Below, in pieces: positions 1-5,565 of a DNA stretch of 9,226 nucleotides. The stretch is from NCBI GenBank assembly GCA_905236835.1, contig CAJOQY010000092.1:1-9226 (forward strand). The letters are read 5' to 3'. The notes below the pieces were generated by a model. It had not been told where the DNA came from. It saw only the letters and a program-made list of their open reading frames with translations, and did no database searches. How positions within the stretch are numbered: the stretch's first letter is position 1; every line of letters starts with the position of its first letter. The stretch is from an uncultured Oscillibacter sp. (GTDB lineage Bacteria; Bacillota; Clostridia; Oscillospirales; Oscillospiraceae). The position numbers and the translations under genes are program-made.

Positions 1-382
1 CCGCCAGTAATTGATCGAGTATGCCGATGGTTCCCAAAACCGGAACGCTTTCTCTTGCGGCGGCCTGTCTCAAAGCGCGGTCCCCGGTCAGCAGCGTGAT
101 TCTTCGGCATTTGGCGATTGCCAGCGCAATTCGGTCAAATATGGATAGTCTGAGATAAAGAACGCCAAAGCGCTCCGCCAGAAAAAATTCATCTTCCGTG
201 ATGTCCGTTGGAATCAAACCGTATGAAAGCAATTCCTCGCTGATTCCGGGCGGGGACAACAATTCATCTTCCAGCGCGTCACGGCTCATCAGATAAATAT
301 ACGGAAGGCGGAACGGCAAATCCGCTTTTTGAATCGTGATGAAATCAATCCACACGTTTGTGTCACTGCTGATGTATCGCAT
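1..382 (-). CDS. PIN-domain ribonuclease-like protein, probable toxin of the cassette (partial, 3' end beyond window)
   Basis: The reverse strand is open from an ATG at 382-380 to the left edge, giving 127 codons with no stop. The N-terminus has the strand-then-aspartate pattern of PIN domains (SSDTNVWIDF, D7 with N9). An acidic middle follows (E49/E50 in GISEELL, E63-E65). Then comes a helix with DRIALAIAK (D83) and the final strand and acid LLTGDRAL (D101), ending in TIGILDQLL. D7, an acid near E49/E50, D83 and D101 fit the usual PIN acidic metal-binding set. PIN proteins are single-strand-specific, Mg-dependent ribonucleases and often TA toxins that cut tRNA, rRNA or mRNA. The gene begins 3 bases after the stop of the HTH-peptidase gene, with GAGGTG upstream as Shine-Dalgarno, so the two are almost certainly co-transcribed and translationally coupled. 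The typical length of about 130-150 residues suggests only a few residues are missing. The RNA target cannot be predicted. Confidence 0.85.
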   Translation of the reverse strand, partial: MRYISSDTNVWIDFITIQKADLPFRLPYIYLMSRDALEDELLSPPGISEELLSYGLIPTDITEDEFFLAERFGVLYLRLSIFDRIALAIAKCRRITLLTGDRALRQAAARESVPVLGTIGILDQLLA

Positions 383-385
383 GAA

Positions 386-1426
386 TTACACCTCGCTGAA
401 GTGACACCGCGCCATCACATGGTCATAAGAAGTTTTTAAGAGTTCCGCGCCGCGTTGCGCACTGATTTCATCCTCATTTACAGCGCGGTATACAAGCTGT
501 TGGAAGAGCGTCGGTCGCTCGGATGCGATTCGGGAAGGCTCCGCCGTTCTCCAGCCATAAGCGGACGCCCGAATATAAAAATCCTTCGCCCGCGCCTTAC
601 TGATAATATGGCAGATTTCGGCTCTTTTTGCCAGCAACATCATGGAAATGCCGTATTTGGCGGCGGTCATGAGCATATCGCCGCTGATGGATGAACGATG
701 AAAACCAAGTTCGCGTATGGCGTCCGCTTTTGGAAACAGAAACGCGCCGCTGATAGCTGTCGCGGTTTTTTCCACTTCGGTTTCGTCCGTATTTTCAGGC
801 CAGACGAACATTAAATGCGCCAGTTCATGCGCGATGGTTGAGCGGTTGCGTTCAGCGGTCATATGAGGATTAAAAACGATATAAGGTCTGCCGTTGACAA
901 AACCGTTCATGCCGGAAAATTTCGGGCTGTCAATATCGCACTCGCAAACCAGAACGCCCCTGTTTTCCAGTTTTCCGATTAAATCATCAACGGGTCCTTC
1001 CGGAGAAAAGTTAAGATGCTTCCGGAGCGCGGAGGCGTCTTTTTCAGTGTCGCCGGAAAACGCCAAAGCGCGACAGGCGGGGGCGTCGGGAAGAATATTT
1101 CCCCCAAGAATATCCACAACCGTCATGAAGCGGTTGAAATATTCTTCCGCGCTCTCCCGAATGTACGCCTGTTTATAATTGCTCAGAGACGCGTTTTTCC
1201 GAAATTCTCCGTGAGAAAATGTAATGTTTTGACTGTTCACGGCGAGAAAATCAGATACCCGGATATTCAGGGCGTCCGCCAGAGTTTTCATGGTCTCCAT
1301 GCCGGGTTTGCGGTCGCCGCTTTCGTAATAAGTAATTGACATGGCGGAAACACCGGCTTTTTCCGCCAGTTCTTTTTTGGAAAGTCCGTTTTTCAGCCGG
1401 TAATATTTCAGATTTCGGCTAAACAT
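386..1426 (-). CDS. XRE-family HTH regulator fused to ImmA/IrrE-like zinc metallopeptidase
   Basis: The product is 346 residues from the ATG at 1426-1424. Residues about 3-62 are an XRE/Cro helix-turn-helix (LSKKELAEKAGVS, then ITYYESGDRKP). Residues about 140-280 form an ImmA/IrrE (COG2856) peptidase-like domain with the zinc-binding HELAH at 200-204. It is followed by EKTATAISGAFLFP, where E219 is the likely third ligand. ImmA cleaves the phage-type repressor ImmR of ICEBs1, and IrrE cleaves DdrO in Deinococcus. Fused HTH-peptidases of this size often sit beside a toxin-like gene as candidate antitoxin or regulator. Here the partner is the PIN gene 3 bases downstream. A longer reading starting at 1492 is rejected because a clear promoter and the Shine-Dalgarno AAGGGGGTG (1441-1433) lie inside that extension, immediately before this ATG. 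Whether the peptidase acts on itself, on a phage repressor or on the PIN protein cannot be told from sequence. Confidence 0.92.
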   Translation of the reverse strand: MFSRNLKYYRLKNGLSKKELAEKAGVSAMSITYYESGDRKPGMETMKTLADALNIRVSDFLAVNSQNITFSHGEFRKNASLSNYKQAYIRESAEEYFNRFMTVVDILGGNILPDAPACRALAFSGDTEKDASALRKHLNFSPEGPVDDLIGKLENRGVLVCECDIDSPKFSGMNGFVNGRPYIVFNPHMTAERNRSTIAHELAHLMFVWPENTDETEVEKTATAISGAFLFPKADAIRELGFHRSSISGDMLMTAAKYGISMMLLAKRAEICHIISKARAKDFYIRASAYGWRTAEPSRIASERPTLFQQLVYRAVNEDEISAQRGAELLKTSYDHVMARCHFSEV

Positions 1427-1432
1427 TTCTTT

Positions 1433-1441
1433 CACCCCCTT
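1433..1441 (-). promoter_or_regulatory. Shine-Dalgarno deciding the start of the HTH-peptidase gene
   Basis: Read on the - strand this is AAGGGGGTG, six bases before the ATG at 1426. It settles the start in favour of the MFSRN form over the ATG 66 bases further upstream. Confidence 0.85.
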
Positions 1442-1483
1442 GTTTATATTATACTCGATTTTCAGAAAAAGTAAACAGTAAAT
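1441..1483. promoter_or_regulatory. Possible operator: GTTTA / GTAAAC half-sites around the promoter
   Basis: TGTTTA (1441-1446) and TAAACA (1472-1477) form an inverted repeat spanning the whole promoter. A near-direct repeat, AGTAAAC (1470-1476) and AGTAAAT (1477-1483), sits on the -35. XRE regulators commonly bind short half-sites over their own promoter, so autorepression by the adjacent HTH protein is a reasonable inference. The half-sites are short and the region is AT-rich, so chance is possible. Confidence 0.4.
1448..1475 (-). promoter_or_regulatory. Sigma70-type promoter of the HTH-peptidase/PIN operon
   Basis: On the - strand TTTACT (1475-1470, four of six matches to TTGACA) is followed after 16 bases by a perfect TATAAT (1453-1448). 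The TATAAT is 21 bases before the ATG at 1426. This places transcription start just before the Shine-Dalgarno, so the leader is very short. The -35 is the weaker half. Confidence 0.7.
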
Positions 1484-1534
1484 TTTCTCCATTCGACCAA
1501 ATATCGCGAAAATTCCGAACAGAAGGCGAAATTC

Positions 1535-1549
1535 GTCTGTCTTTCAGAC
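1535..1549 (+). other. Small inverted repeat in the leader of the phage operon
   Basis: GTCTG (1535-1539) and CAGAC (1545-1549) form a 5 bp stem with a 5-base loop. It ends 4 bases before the AGGAGG of the first phage gene. An alternative pairing, TGTCT (1538-1542) with AGACA (1546-1550), overlaps it. No T-tract follows on either strand, so it is not a convincing terminator. It might be a protein-binding site or a translational control hairpin, or chance. Confidence 0.3.
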
Positions 1550-1553
1550 AAAC

Positions 1554-1559
1554 AGGAGG
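1554..1559 (+). promoter_or_regulatory. Shine-Dalgarno of the DUF2213 gene
   Basis: A perfect AGGAGG lies 8 bases before the ATG at 1568 with an AT-rich spacer. It fixes the first phage gene of the operon. The same SD plus T/A-rich spacer style recurs before 4732, 5122 and 8139. Confidence 0.85.
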
Positions 1560-1567
1560 TTTTAAAT

Positions 1568-2398
1568 ATGGACGCGAGAGATTCCCCCGCGCGGGAAAAT
1601 ATTCCCGGACAAGAAACGCCGCCGAAACTCAGGCGGGTACGCCGTCTGGATTGTATCCGCCTTGACGCCAAAGATTCAACGTATTTCACGGCGGAAGGGT
1701 ATCTGGTGGATCACCCGATTCTGACATCCTGCGGAATATTTGAATATACCAATCCGGACGGAAGTACGCGCCGGGAATTGAGACTGCCCGAACACGTTTT
1801 CGCGCCAGCCAGTCTGAAAAGCTATCGCGGGAAGCCGGTGATTATTACGCATGACGCCGGGGCGATTGATAAAGACAACGTGGACCGGGAACAGATAGGG
1901 ACGATTCTGTCAGACGGATACAAAGACGGCGATGATGTCCGCGCCGAAATCATCATCCACGACACGGATAAAATGAAAGACTGCGGGCTTCGGGAACTGT
2001 CGCTGGGATATAATCTGGATTTGATTGAAGAACCCGGCGTCTGGAACGGCGAACCTTACGACGCCATCCAGACAAATATTATGATCAATCATCTCGCTCT
2101 GGTAGCCAGCGCCCGCGCCGGTGAACAGGCCAGACTGAATATAGACGGCTCGGATGAGCCGGAACTCAAAGGAGGAAAAAAGTCCATGAACGAGGAAAGC
2201 AAAGTCAATCAGGATACCGGCCTGACCCCGGAGCAGATGGAGGAAGCCGTCGCTCTTTGGAAAGCGAAAAGGCCGCTGACGGCGAAAACGTCGAGCCAGT
2301 TACGCCGTCGGCAGAAGACGGCGATGACAATCCGGCCCCGGACAGTCCCGATTCCAACAAGCCCGCCGGTAACAGCGTGGAAGATAAGCTCGCCATGA
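1568..2398 (+). CDS. DUF2213 phage protein, probable prohead maturation protease (N-terminal part of a frame-broken gene)
   Basis: The open frame has 276 codons. Residues about 25-195 match my knowledge of DUF2213 phage head proteins: KPVIITHD, then IGTILSDGYKDGDDVRAEI, RELSLGYNLDL, and MINHLALV before a basic linker. The succession H95 (ITHD), S145 (ELSLGY), H175 (NHLAL) resembles the His-Ser-His order of assemblin-type (herpesvirus/HK97-like) prohead proteases. A role as the maturation protease that trims scaffold and capsid is therefore inferred, not proven. From about residue 235 the translation turns into implausible sequence (RPLTAKTSSQ onward), while the natural continuation of the family lies in the -1 frame, so the last 40 codons or so are probably not native. 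The frame stops with a TGA that overlaps an ATG of the other frame (ATGA, 2395-2398). The gene is the first of the phage operon and sits before the cement and capsid genes, as usual for this module. Confidence 0.85.
   Translation: MDARDSPARENIPGQETPPKLRRVRRLDCIRLDAKDSTYFTAEGYLVDHPILTSCGIFEYTNPDGSTRRELRLPEHVFAPASLKSYRGKPVIITHDAGAIDKDNVDREQIGTILSDGYKDGDDVRAEIIIHDTDKMKDCGLRELSLGYNLDLIEEPGVWNGEPYDAIQTNIMINHLALVASARAGEQARLNIDGSDEPELKGGKKSMNEESKVNQDTGLTPEQMEEAVALWKAKRPLTAKTSSQLRRRQKTAMTIRPRTVPIPTSPPVTAWKISSP
2170..2188 (+). promoter_or_regulatory. Possible internal translation start inside the DUF2213 gene
   Basis: AGGAGG (2170-2175) lies 10 bases before an in-frame ATG at 2186, right after the protease-like domain. 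It would start a product at MNEESKVNQ. Nested in-frame scaffold starts inside protease genes are known in phages (lambda C/Nu3). The spacing is slightly long and the purine-rich stretch also encodes KGGKK, so this is only a candidate. Confidence 0.4.
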
Positions 2399-2991
2399 TA
2401 AAAGACCGCCGTGACCGGCGCGACGCCGACGGCGGACCCGCGGATCTTGACGGGGCCAAGAGCGTAATCGCCCAGCAGGATGAGGATTTGGATACCCTGA
2501 CCGCCTGTCTGGAAACGCTTCTGGCGGATAAGGCGGCGAAAAAAGACGGGGCCGACTGTGAAAAGCGGGATTGTGACGAGAATCAGGACTGCGGGGATAT
2601 TGACTGCAAAGACGGTTCCGACGATAAATCCCGGTCTATGAACGCCGATTCCGCCGATGAAATGATCCGCCAGCGGCTGAGTATCTGCCGTATCGGGGAC
2701 AAGCTCCATATGGACGGACTGGAAGACAAGTCCATTATGGACGGCAAGAAAACGATTATCGCAAAAGTCCTGCCGGGAATCCGTCTGGACGGCAAAAGCA
2801 AAGCGTATGTGGACGCCTGTTATGATCTGGCGGTCAGCAAAGTCAATGAGCGCAAGGACGCGGATTATCAGCGCCGCCAAATGTCCGCCGGTCGGATTCA
2901 GGCGAATCAGCGCAATGACGGCAATAACGGAGTGAGCATGGCGTCCGCCGCGAGACAGCGGATGCTGGACCGTGAGGGAGGGAATCAGTAA
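2257..2991 (+). CDS. Acidic scaffold-like C-terminal region of the DUF2213 protein, in the -1 frame
   Basis: This frame is open for 244 codons from a TTG at 2257 (GGAGGA at 2239-2244, 12 bases upstream, is a possible but loose SD). The sequence is the expected continuation of DUF2213 phage proteins. It has an acidic linker (residues 1-45), a conserved-looking stretch IAQQDEDLDTL (71-81), an acidic cysteine-bearing linker (about 97-120), and a C-terminal domain with NADSADEMIRQRL, LHMDGLEDKSI and IRLDGKSKAYVDA (129-190). A basic tail follows. Acidic, helical, low-complexity composition after a protease domain suggests a scaffold or assembly role. No signal peptide or membrane segment is visible. 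The real gene is probably one 1568-2991 reading frame broken near 2267. Alternatives are separate starts at TTG 2257 or at ATG 2395, which overlaps the upstream stop. It ends in TAATG, overlapping the cement-protein start by one base. Confidence 0.75.
   Translation: MESEKAADGENVEPVTPSAEDGDDNPAPDSPDSNKPAGNSVEDKLAMIKDRRDRRDADGGPADLDGAKSVIAQQDEDLDTLTACLETLLADKAAKKDGADCEKRDCDENQDCGDIDCKDGSDDKSRSMNADSADEMIRQRLSICRIGDKLHMDGLEDKSIMDGKKTIIAKVLPGIRLDGKSKAYVDACYDLAVSKVNERKDADYQRRQMSAGRIQANQRNDGNNGVSMASAARQRMLDREGGNQ
2261..2283 (+). other. Frame break between the DUF2213 domain and its C-terminal region
   Basis: In the upstream frame the codons are AAA GCG AAA AGG, with the AAAA run at 2267-2270. One extra A would read AAA AAG GCC GCT GAC and join the two halves seamlessly as ...WKAKKAADGEN. 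The bases at the junction do not form a good X XXY YYZ slippery heptamer (G AAA AGG re-pairs poorly). A short GCCG-ctga-CGGC hairpin (2272-2283) follows directly. The simplest reading is loss of one A, by mutation or by assembly error. Confidence 0.6.
2303..2323 (+). other. Perfect 7 bp hairpin downstream of the frame break
   Basis: CGCCGTC (2303-2309) and GACGGCG (2317-2323) pair perfectly around a 7-base loop. It lies about 30 bases after the frame break, too far to be a standard frameshift stimulator. GC-rich coding DNA makes such stems by chance, so no function is assigned. Confidence 0.4.
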
Positions 2992-3656
2992 TGGCCGCTC
3001 AGTTAAAATATTCTTATACTACCCCGAAAGGCGCGCCCGGAGAGAAATTTGATATTTCGTTCGATGAAGTCGTCACCCGTATGAATCAGGAAGCGGAAGA
3101 CGGTGTTCTGAAATTTGGCATGGCCGCCCAGACCGGCGACGTTCCCGGCGTCGGCATTAAAATTCCCGTTACCGGCGCGACCGCGAATGATATTGAAGGC
3201 ATTGTCGTTCGAGCCGCCAACACGGAACGGGATATGCAAGGGCGTGTGATTGTCCGAAGCGGCGCGTCCGTCGGCGTTCTGCGCCGCGGCAAAGTATGGG
3301 GGCGGATCGCGTCTGACGCCCAGCCGGTCTACGGGCATACGGCGTATGTCGTGACGGACGGCGACGAATCCGGTTCTTTCACCAGCGCGAGCGCGGCGGC
3401 GAGCGTTTATATCAAATGCGCGTCCACTGAATCCGGCGCAAAAGAAGTTGTCACGGACGACACGGCGTCCCCGACTTCCGATCAGATTAAATTATCCGCC
3501 GTGACACCCGTACAGAACGGCTACGCTCCTGAAGTCGGCGATTATGTCGTTTATGTCGTATCCAAACAGATTCACGGCGCGACGCTGGACGCCGGTTTTA
3601 GATTCGGCAACGCGGCGGACATGGAAAACGGCGTCGCCGTCATTGAGATTCGATAA
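2991..3656 (+). CDS. Phage capsid cement/decoration-like structural protein
   Basis: The product is 221 residues. The start ATG at 2991 overlaps the preceding TAA (TAATG) and has GGGAGGG (2976-2982) as Shine-Dalgarno. The sequence is glycine- and valine-rich and beta-strand-like throughout, without membrane or signal segments. Examples are GVGIKIPVTG (about residue 55), VIVRSGASVGVLRRGKVWGRI (about 86) and a C-terminal HGATLDAGFRFGNAADMENGVAVIEIR. Its size, fold type and position between the DUF2213 gene and the DUF2184 capsid gene are those of the small structural proteins annotated as capsid cement (Gp24-like) in this phage module. Such proteins bind the outside of the assembled shell and stabilise it. 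The assignment rests on position and general sequence character, not on a catalytic motif. Confidence 0.7.
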   Translation: MAAQLKYSYTTPKGAPGEKFDISFDEVVTRMNQEAEDGVLKFGMAAQTGDVPGVGIKIPVTGATANDIEGIVVRAANTERDMQGRVIVRSGASVGVLRRGKVWGRIASDAQPVYGHTAYVVTDGDESGSFTSASAAASVYIKCASTESGAKEVVTDDTASPTSDQIKLSAVTPVQNGYAPEVGDYVVYVVSKQIHGATLDAGFRFGNAADMENGVAVIEIR

Positions 3657-3675
3657 CGCGGGAGGGAAACGAGAA

Positions 3676-4716
3676 ATGGAAAAAGCGGTTAGATACAATC
3701 CGAATATGCCGTCTCCCGGTTATGACCGGGCGGATTATCAGGCTCTGATAAACTCGAACATTTCCCCGGCTCTGGCCGGAAACAAGGGAATGCGCTTCGA
3801 CAGCGCGGAGGACGCCTCGGTGTTCTTCGCCCGCGAACTGGATTATATCAAATCCCGTTCTTATGATAAATTATACCCGGAATTTAACGCGCTGTCTCAC
3901 TTTCCGATTACCCATGAAGTTCCGGAAGGCGCGGAGACAACGACGTATTACTCTTACGAGCGTGTCGGAATGGCGGAAGTCATCAGCAGTTACGCCACGG
4001 ATTTGCCTCGCGCGGATGTGAACGGCGAACCCACGACCGCCATGATCCGTTCCATCGGCGCGAGTTACGGCTATTCCGTGCAGGATATGCGGGCCAGCCG
4101 TTTCGCCGGAAAATCTCTGGATGTCCGCAGAGCGGAAGCGGCGCGGTACGCCATTGACCGTACCATAAACGCCATCGCGTGGGCGGGCGACAAAAAGCAT
4201 AAACTCATGGGAATGCTTTCTGATGATAATAATATCCCGCTGTATACCCTGAAAGTCAACGCAAGCGGCAAGACCGCGTGGGCGGATAAATCCGCGTCTG
4301 AAATCATGGATGATATTAACGGTATGTTCCAGTTTCAGGCGCGTTTGACGCAGGATGTGGAGCGGGCCGACACGCTGGCGCTGTCGTCCAGCAGTTATAT
4401 TGACATCAGCACCCGGCAGGTTCCGAATACCGGTTTAACGGTCATGAAATTTATTTTGGAAAACGCGCCGTATCTGAAAGAAATCATCCCCTGCGCCGAA
4501 TTGGGAGCCAATAACACAGAGACGAACCCTTACGGTCAGGATGTGGCTCTGTTATACACGAACAGCGCGGAAAAATTCAGTCTGGAAATCCCGATGGCGT
4601 TTTATCAATATCCGCTCCAGAATCGTAATCTGGAAGTGATTGTCCCCTGTGAGGCGCGGGCGGCTGGCATTATCCTGTATTATCCGCTGTCCGCCCTGAT
4701 CGCGGTCGGAATCTGA
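3676..4716 (+). CDS. Major capsid protein, DUF2184 family (HK97-type fold)
   Basis: The product is 346 residues from the ATG at 3676, preceded by GGAGGG (3661-3666). The frame is open upstream to 3544, but that would overlap the cement gene and lacks a good SD. The N-terminal arm (about 1-55) is followed by VFFARELDYIKSRSYDKLYP. Then come the characteristic capsid stretches HEVPEGAETTTYYSYERVGMA (about 77-97), IGASYGYSVQDMRASRF (about 122-138) and RAEAARYAIDRTINAIAWAGD (about 154-174). A C-terminal beta-rich half ends in VIVPCEARAAGIILYYPLSA. This pattern is that of DUF2184 major capsid proteins. The protein forms the icosahedral shell together with the upstream cement protein and probably with help from the DUF2213 protease/scaffold. 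No large separate delta-type scaffold domain is seen, in keeping with scaffolding being supplied by another gene. Confidence 0.88.
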   Translation: MEKAVRYNPNMPSPGYDRADYQALINSNISPALAGNKGMRFDSAEDASVFFARELDYIKSRSYDKLYPEFNALSHFPITHEVPEGAETTTYYSYERVGMAEVISSYATDLPRADVNGEPTTAMIRSIGASYGYSVQDMRASRFAGKSLDVRRAEAARYAIDRTINAIAWAGDKKHKLMGMLSDDNNIPLYTLKVNASGKTAWADKSASEIMDDINGMFQFQARLTQDVERADTLALSSSSYIDISTRQVPNTGLTVMKFILENAPYLKEIIPCAELGANNTETNPYGQDVALLYTNSAEKFSLEIPMAFYQYPLQNRNLEVIVPCEARAAGIILYYPLSALIAVGI

Positions 4717-4731
4717 GAGAGGATGATATAA

Positions 4732-5112
4732 ATGGCGCTGAAAATCGAGAATATTTCGCCGGGAAAAGTGATCGGCATCGGTCCGGAAACGATTCTGCCC
4801 GGTGAAAGCAAAATTGTCCCGAAAGCATATGAAAACAATCCCGTTCTGTCTATATATGAGAAAAAAGGCTTTGCCCGCGTCACCAAAACCGAAACGGAGC
4901 AAGTTTCCGCCGCTGAAAACGCTGATACGCGGTCGGATGAAACCGACGCCGGAGAAGCGGCTGAGGCTCTCCGCAAGGCGCGGCTGTTGTCTCTGAAAGG
5001 CATCAGCGACGAGGAGCTTGGAAAGCTGGCGTTTGATTTGGGGATCAATCCGGCTGACTGTAAAAACAACGCCGACGTGCTGAAAAAAGTCAAGGCTGCC
5101 CTGAAAGCGTGA
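4732..5112 (+). CDS. Conserved phage protein of unknown function between capsid and head-tail adaptor genes
   Basis: The product is 126 residues, with SD GAGAGGA (4717-4723) eight bases before the ATG and 15 bases after the capsid stop. Three parts can be seen. Residues 1-50 are beta-rich (ALKIENISPGKVIGIGP, GESKIVPKAYENNP, YEKKGFARV). Residues 51-80 form an acidic, low-complexity linker. Residues 85-126 are helical, with LLSLKGISDEELGKLAFDLGI and ADVLKKVKAALKA, resembling small HeH, SAP or Rho-N-like helix-extension-helix modules. A gene of similar size and layout follows the capsid gene in Mu-like and related myophages (gp35 type). A head-completion or accessory capsid role is inferred from position only. 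I do not recognise a specific family. Confidence 0.75.
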   Translation: MALKIENISPGKVIGIGPETILPGESKIVPKAYENNPVLSIYEKKGFARVTKTETEQVSAAENADTRSDETDAGEAAEALRKARLLSLKGISDEELGKLAFDLGINPADCKNNADVLKKVKAALKA

Positions 5113-5121
5113 GGATATAAT

Positions 5122-5565
5122 ATGAACGCGCTTGAAATCTTCCGCATGGTGGCCGTTGAGTTTCAAAATATGCCCGATGAGGATATTATAGACGAAGGAA
5201 CCGGCAAAGTTGTTACCCGCGGAATCCGGTCGTTTCTTGATCTGTACGCGGACCAAATTTCAAGAAAGCGTTTCGGCAAATCGTATGAGAAAGCGCTCGC
5301 GTATCTGACGGCGCACAAGTTGAAGATGAACGGATACGGGGAAAACAGTTTCAGCGGCAATATCGGAGACAGTCTCCGTGTCAGTTCTTATTCTGAGGGT
5401 GAGACATCCATTTCGTTCAGTACGGGACAGTCAACGAATTTGCAGGTGGACGCCGAATACGCCCTTACGGTTTACGGGCTGGAATTTTTGACGCTCAGGC
5501 GAAACGCGATTATTCCTATTATCAGCGCGGGGGAGGGACCGCCTTATGGCCGCCCGGATTATTGA
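5122..5565 (+). CDS. Head-tail adaptor (connector) protein, DUF4054 family
   Basis: The product is 147 residues; the SD overlaps the preceding stop (TGAGGA, then ATG at 5122). The layout is that of DUF4054 / gp6-like adaptors. It has an N-terminal helical part (FRMVAVEFQNMPDEDI, IRSFLDLYADQIS), the helix YEKALAYLTAHKLKM at about residues 54-68, and a beta region GDSLRVSSYSEGETSISF. It then has YALTVYGLEFLTLRRNAIIPII at about 112-133. The T-x-YG-x-(E/Q)-FL-x-LRR ending is a hallmark of this family. These proteins form the ring that docks onto the portal and links the capsid to the neck. The last 20 bases overlap the next gene. Confidence 0.8.
   Translation: MNALEIFRMVAVEFQNMPDEDIIDEGTGKVVTRGIRSFLDLYADQISRKRFGKSYEKALAYLTAHKLKMNGYGENSFSGNIGDSLRVSSYSEGETSISFSTGQSTNLQVDAEYALTVYGLEFLTLRRNAIIPIISAGEGPPYGRPDY

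Noticed and set aside
894..1339. Two + strand reading frames inside the HTH-peptidase gene
   Set aside because: The - strand gene is fully supported by the HTH and HELAH motifs, and these frames have no recognisable features.
1427..1492. Upstream extension of the HTH-peptidase gene to an ATG at 1492
   Set aside because: The extension covers the TATAAT promoter and the Shine-Dalgarno of the ATG at 1426, and its translation is not HTH-like.
1535..1549. Inverted repeat as a terminator for either divergent operon
   Set aside because: There is no T-tract on either strand, the stem is only 5 bp, and it sits in a leader between divergent starts.
2266..2272. G AAA AGG as a canonical programmed-frameshift heptamer
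   Set aside because: Re-pairing in the -1 frame mismatches in both the P and A sites; loss of one A explains the break more simply.
2209..2880. Long - strand reading frame opposite the scaffold-like gene
   Set aside because: It is a mirror of GC-biased coding on the + strand, with no SD, family resemblance or independent promoter.
3544..3675. Upstream extension of the capsid gene
   Set aside because: It overlaps the end of the cement-protein gene in another frame, and a strong GGAGGG lies before the ATG at 3676.
5111..5121. TATAAT before the adaptor gene, as a possible internal promoter
   Set aside because: It is the AT-rich spacer between SD and ATG, there is no -35, and the same spacer style recurs before other genes of the operon.
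4552..5256. Long - strand reading frame across the capsid end and the next two genes
   Set aside because: It runs through three well-supported + strand genes, and its composition is that of an antisense shadow.
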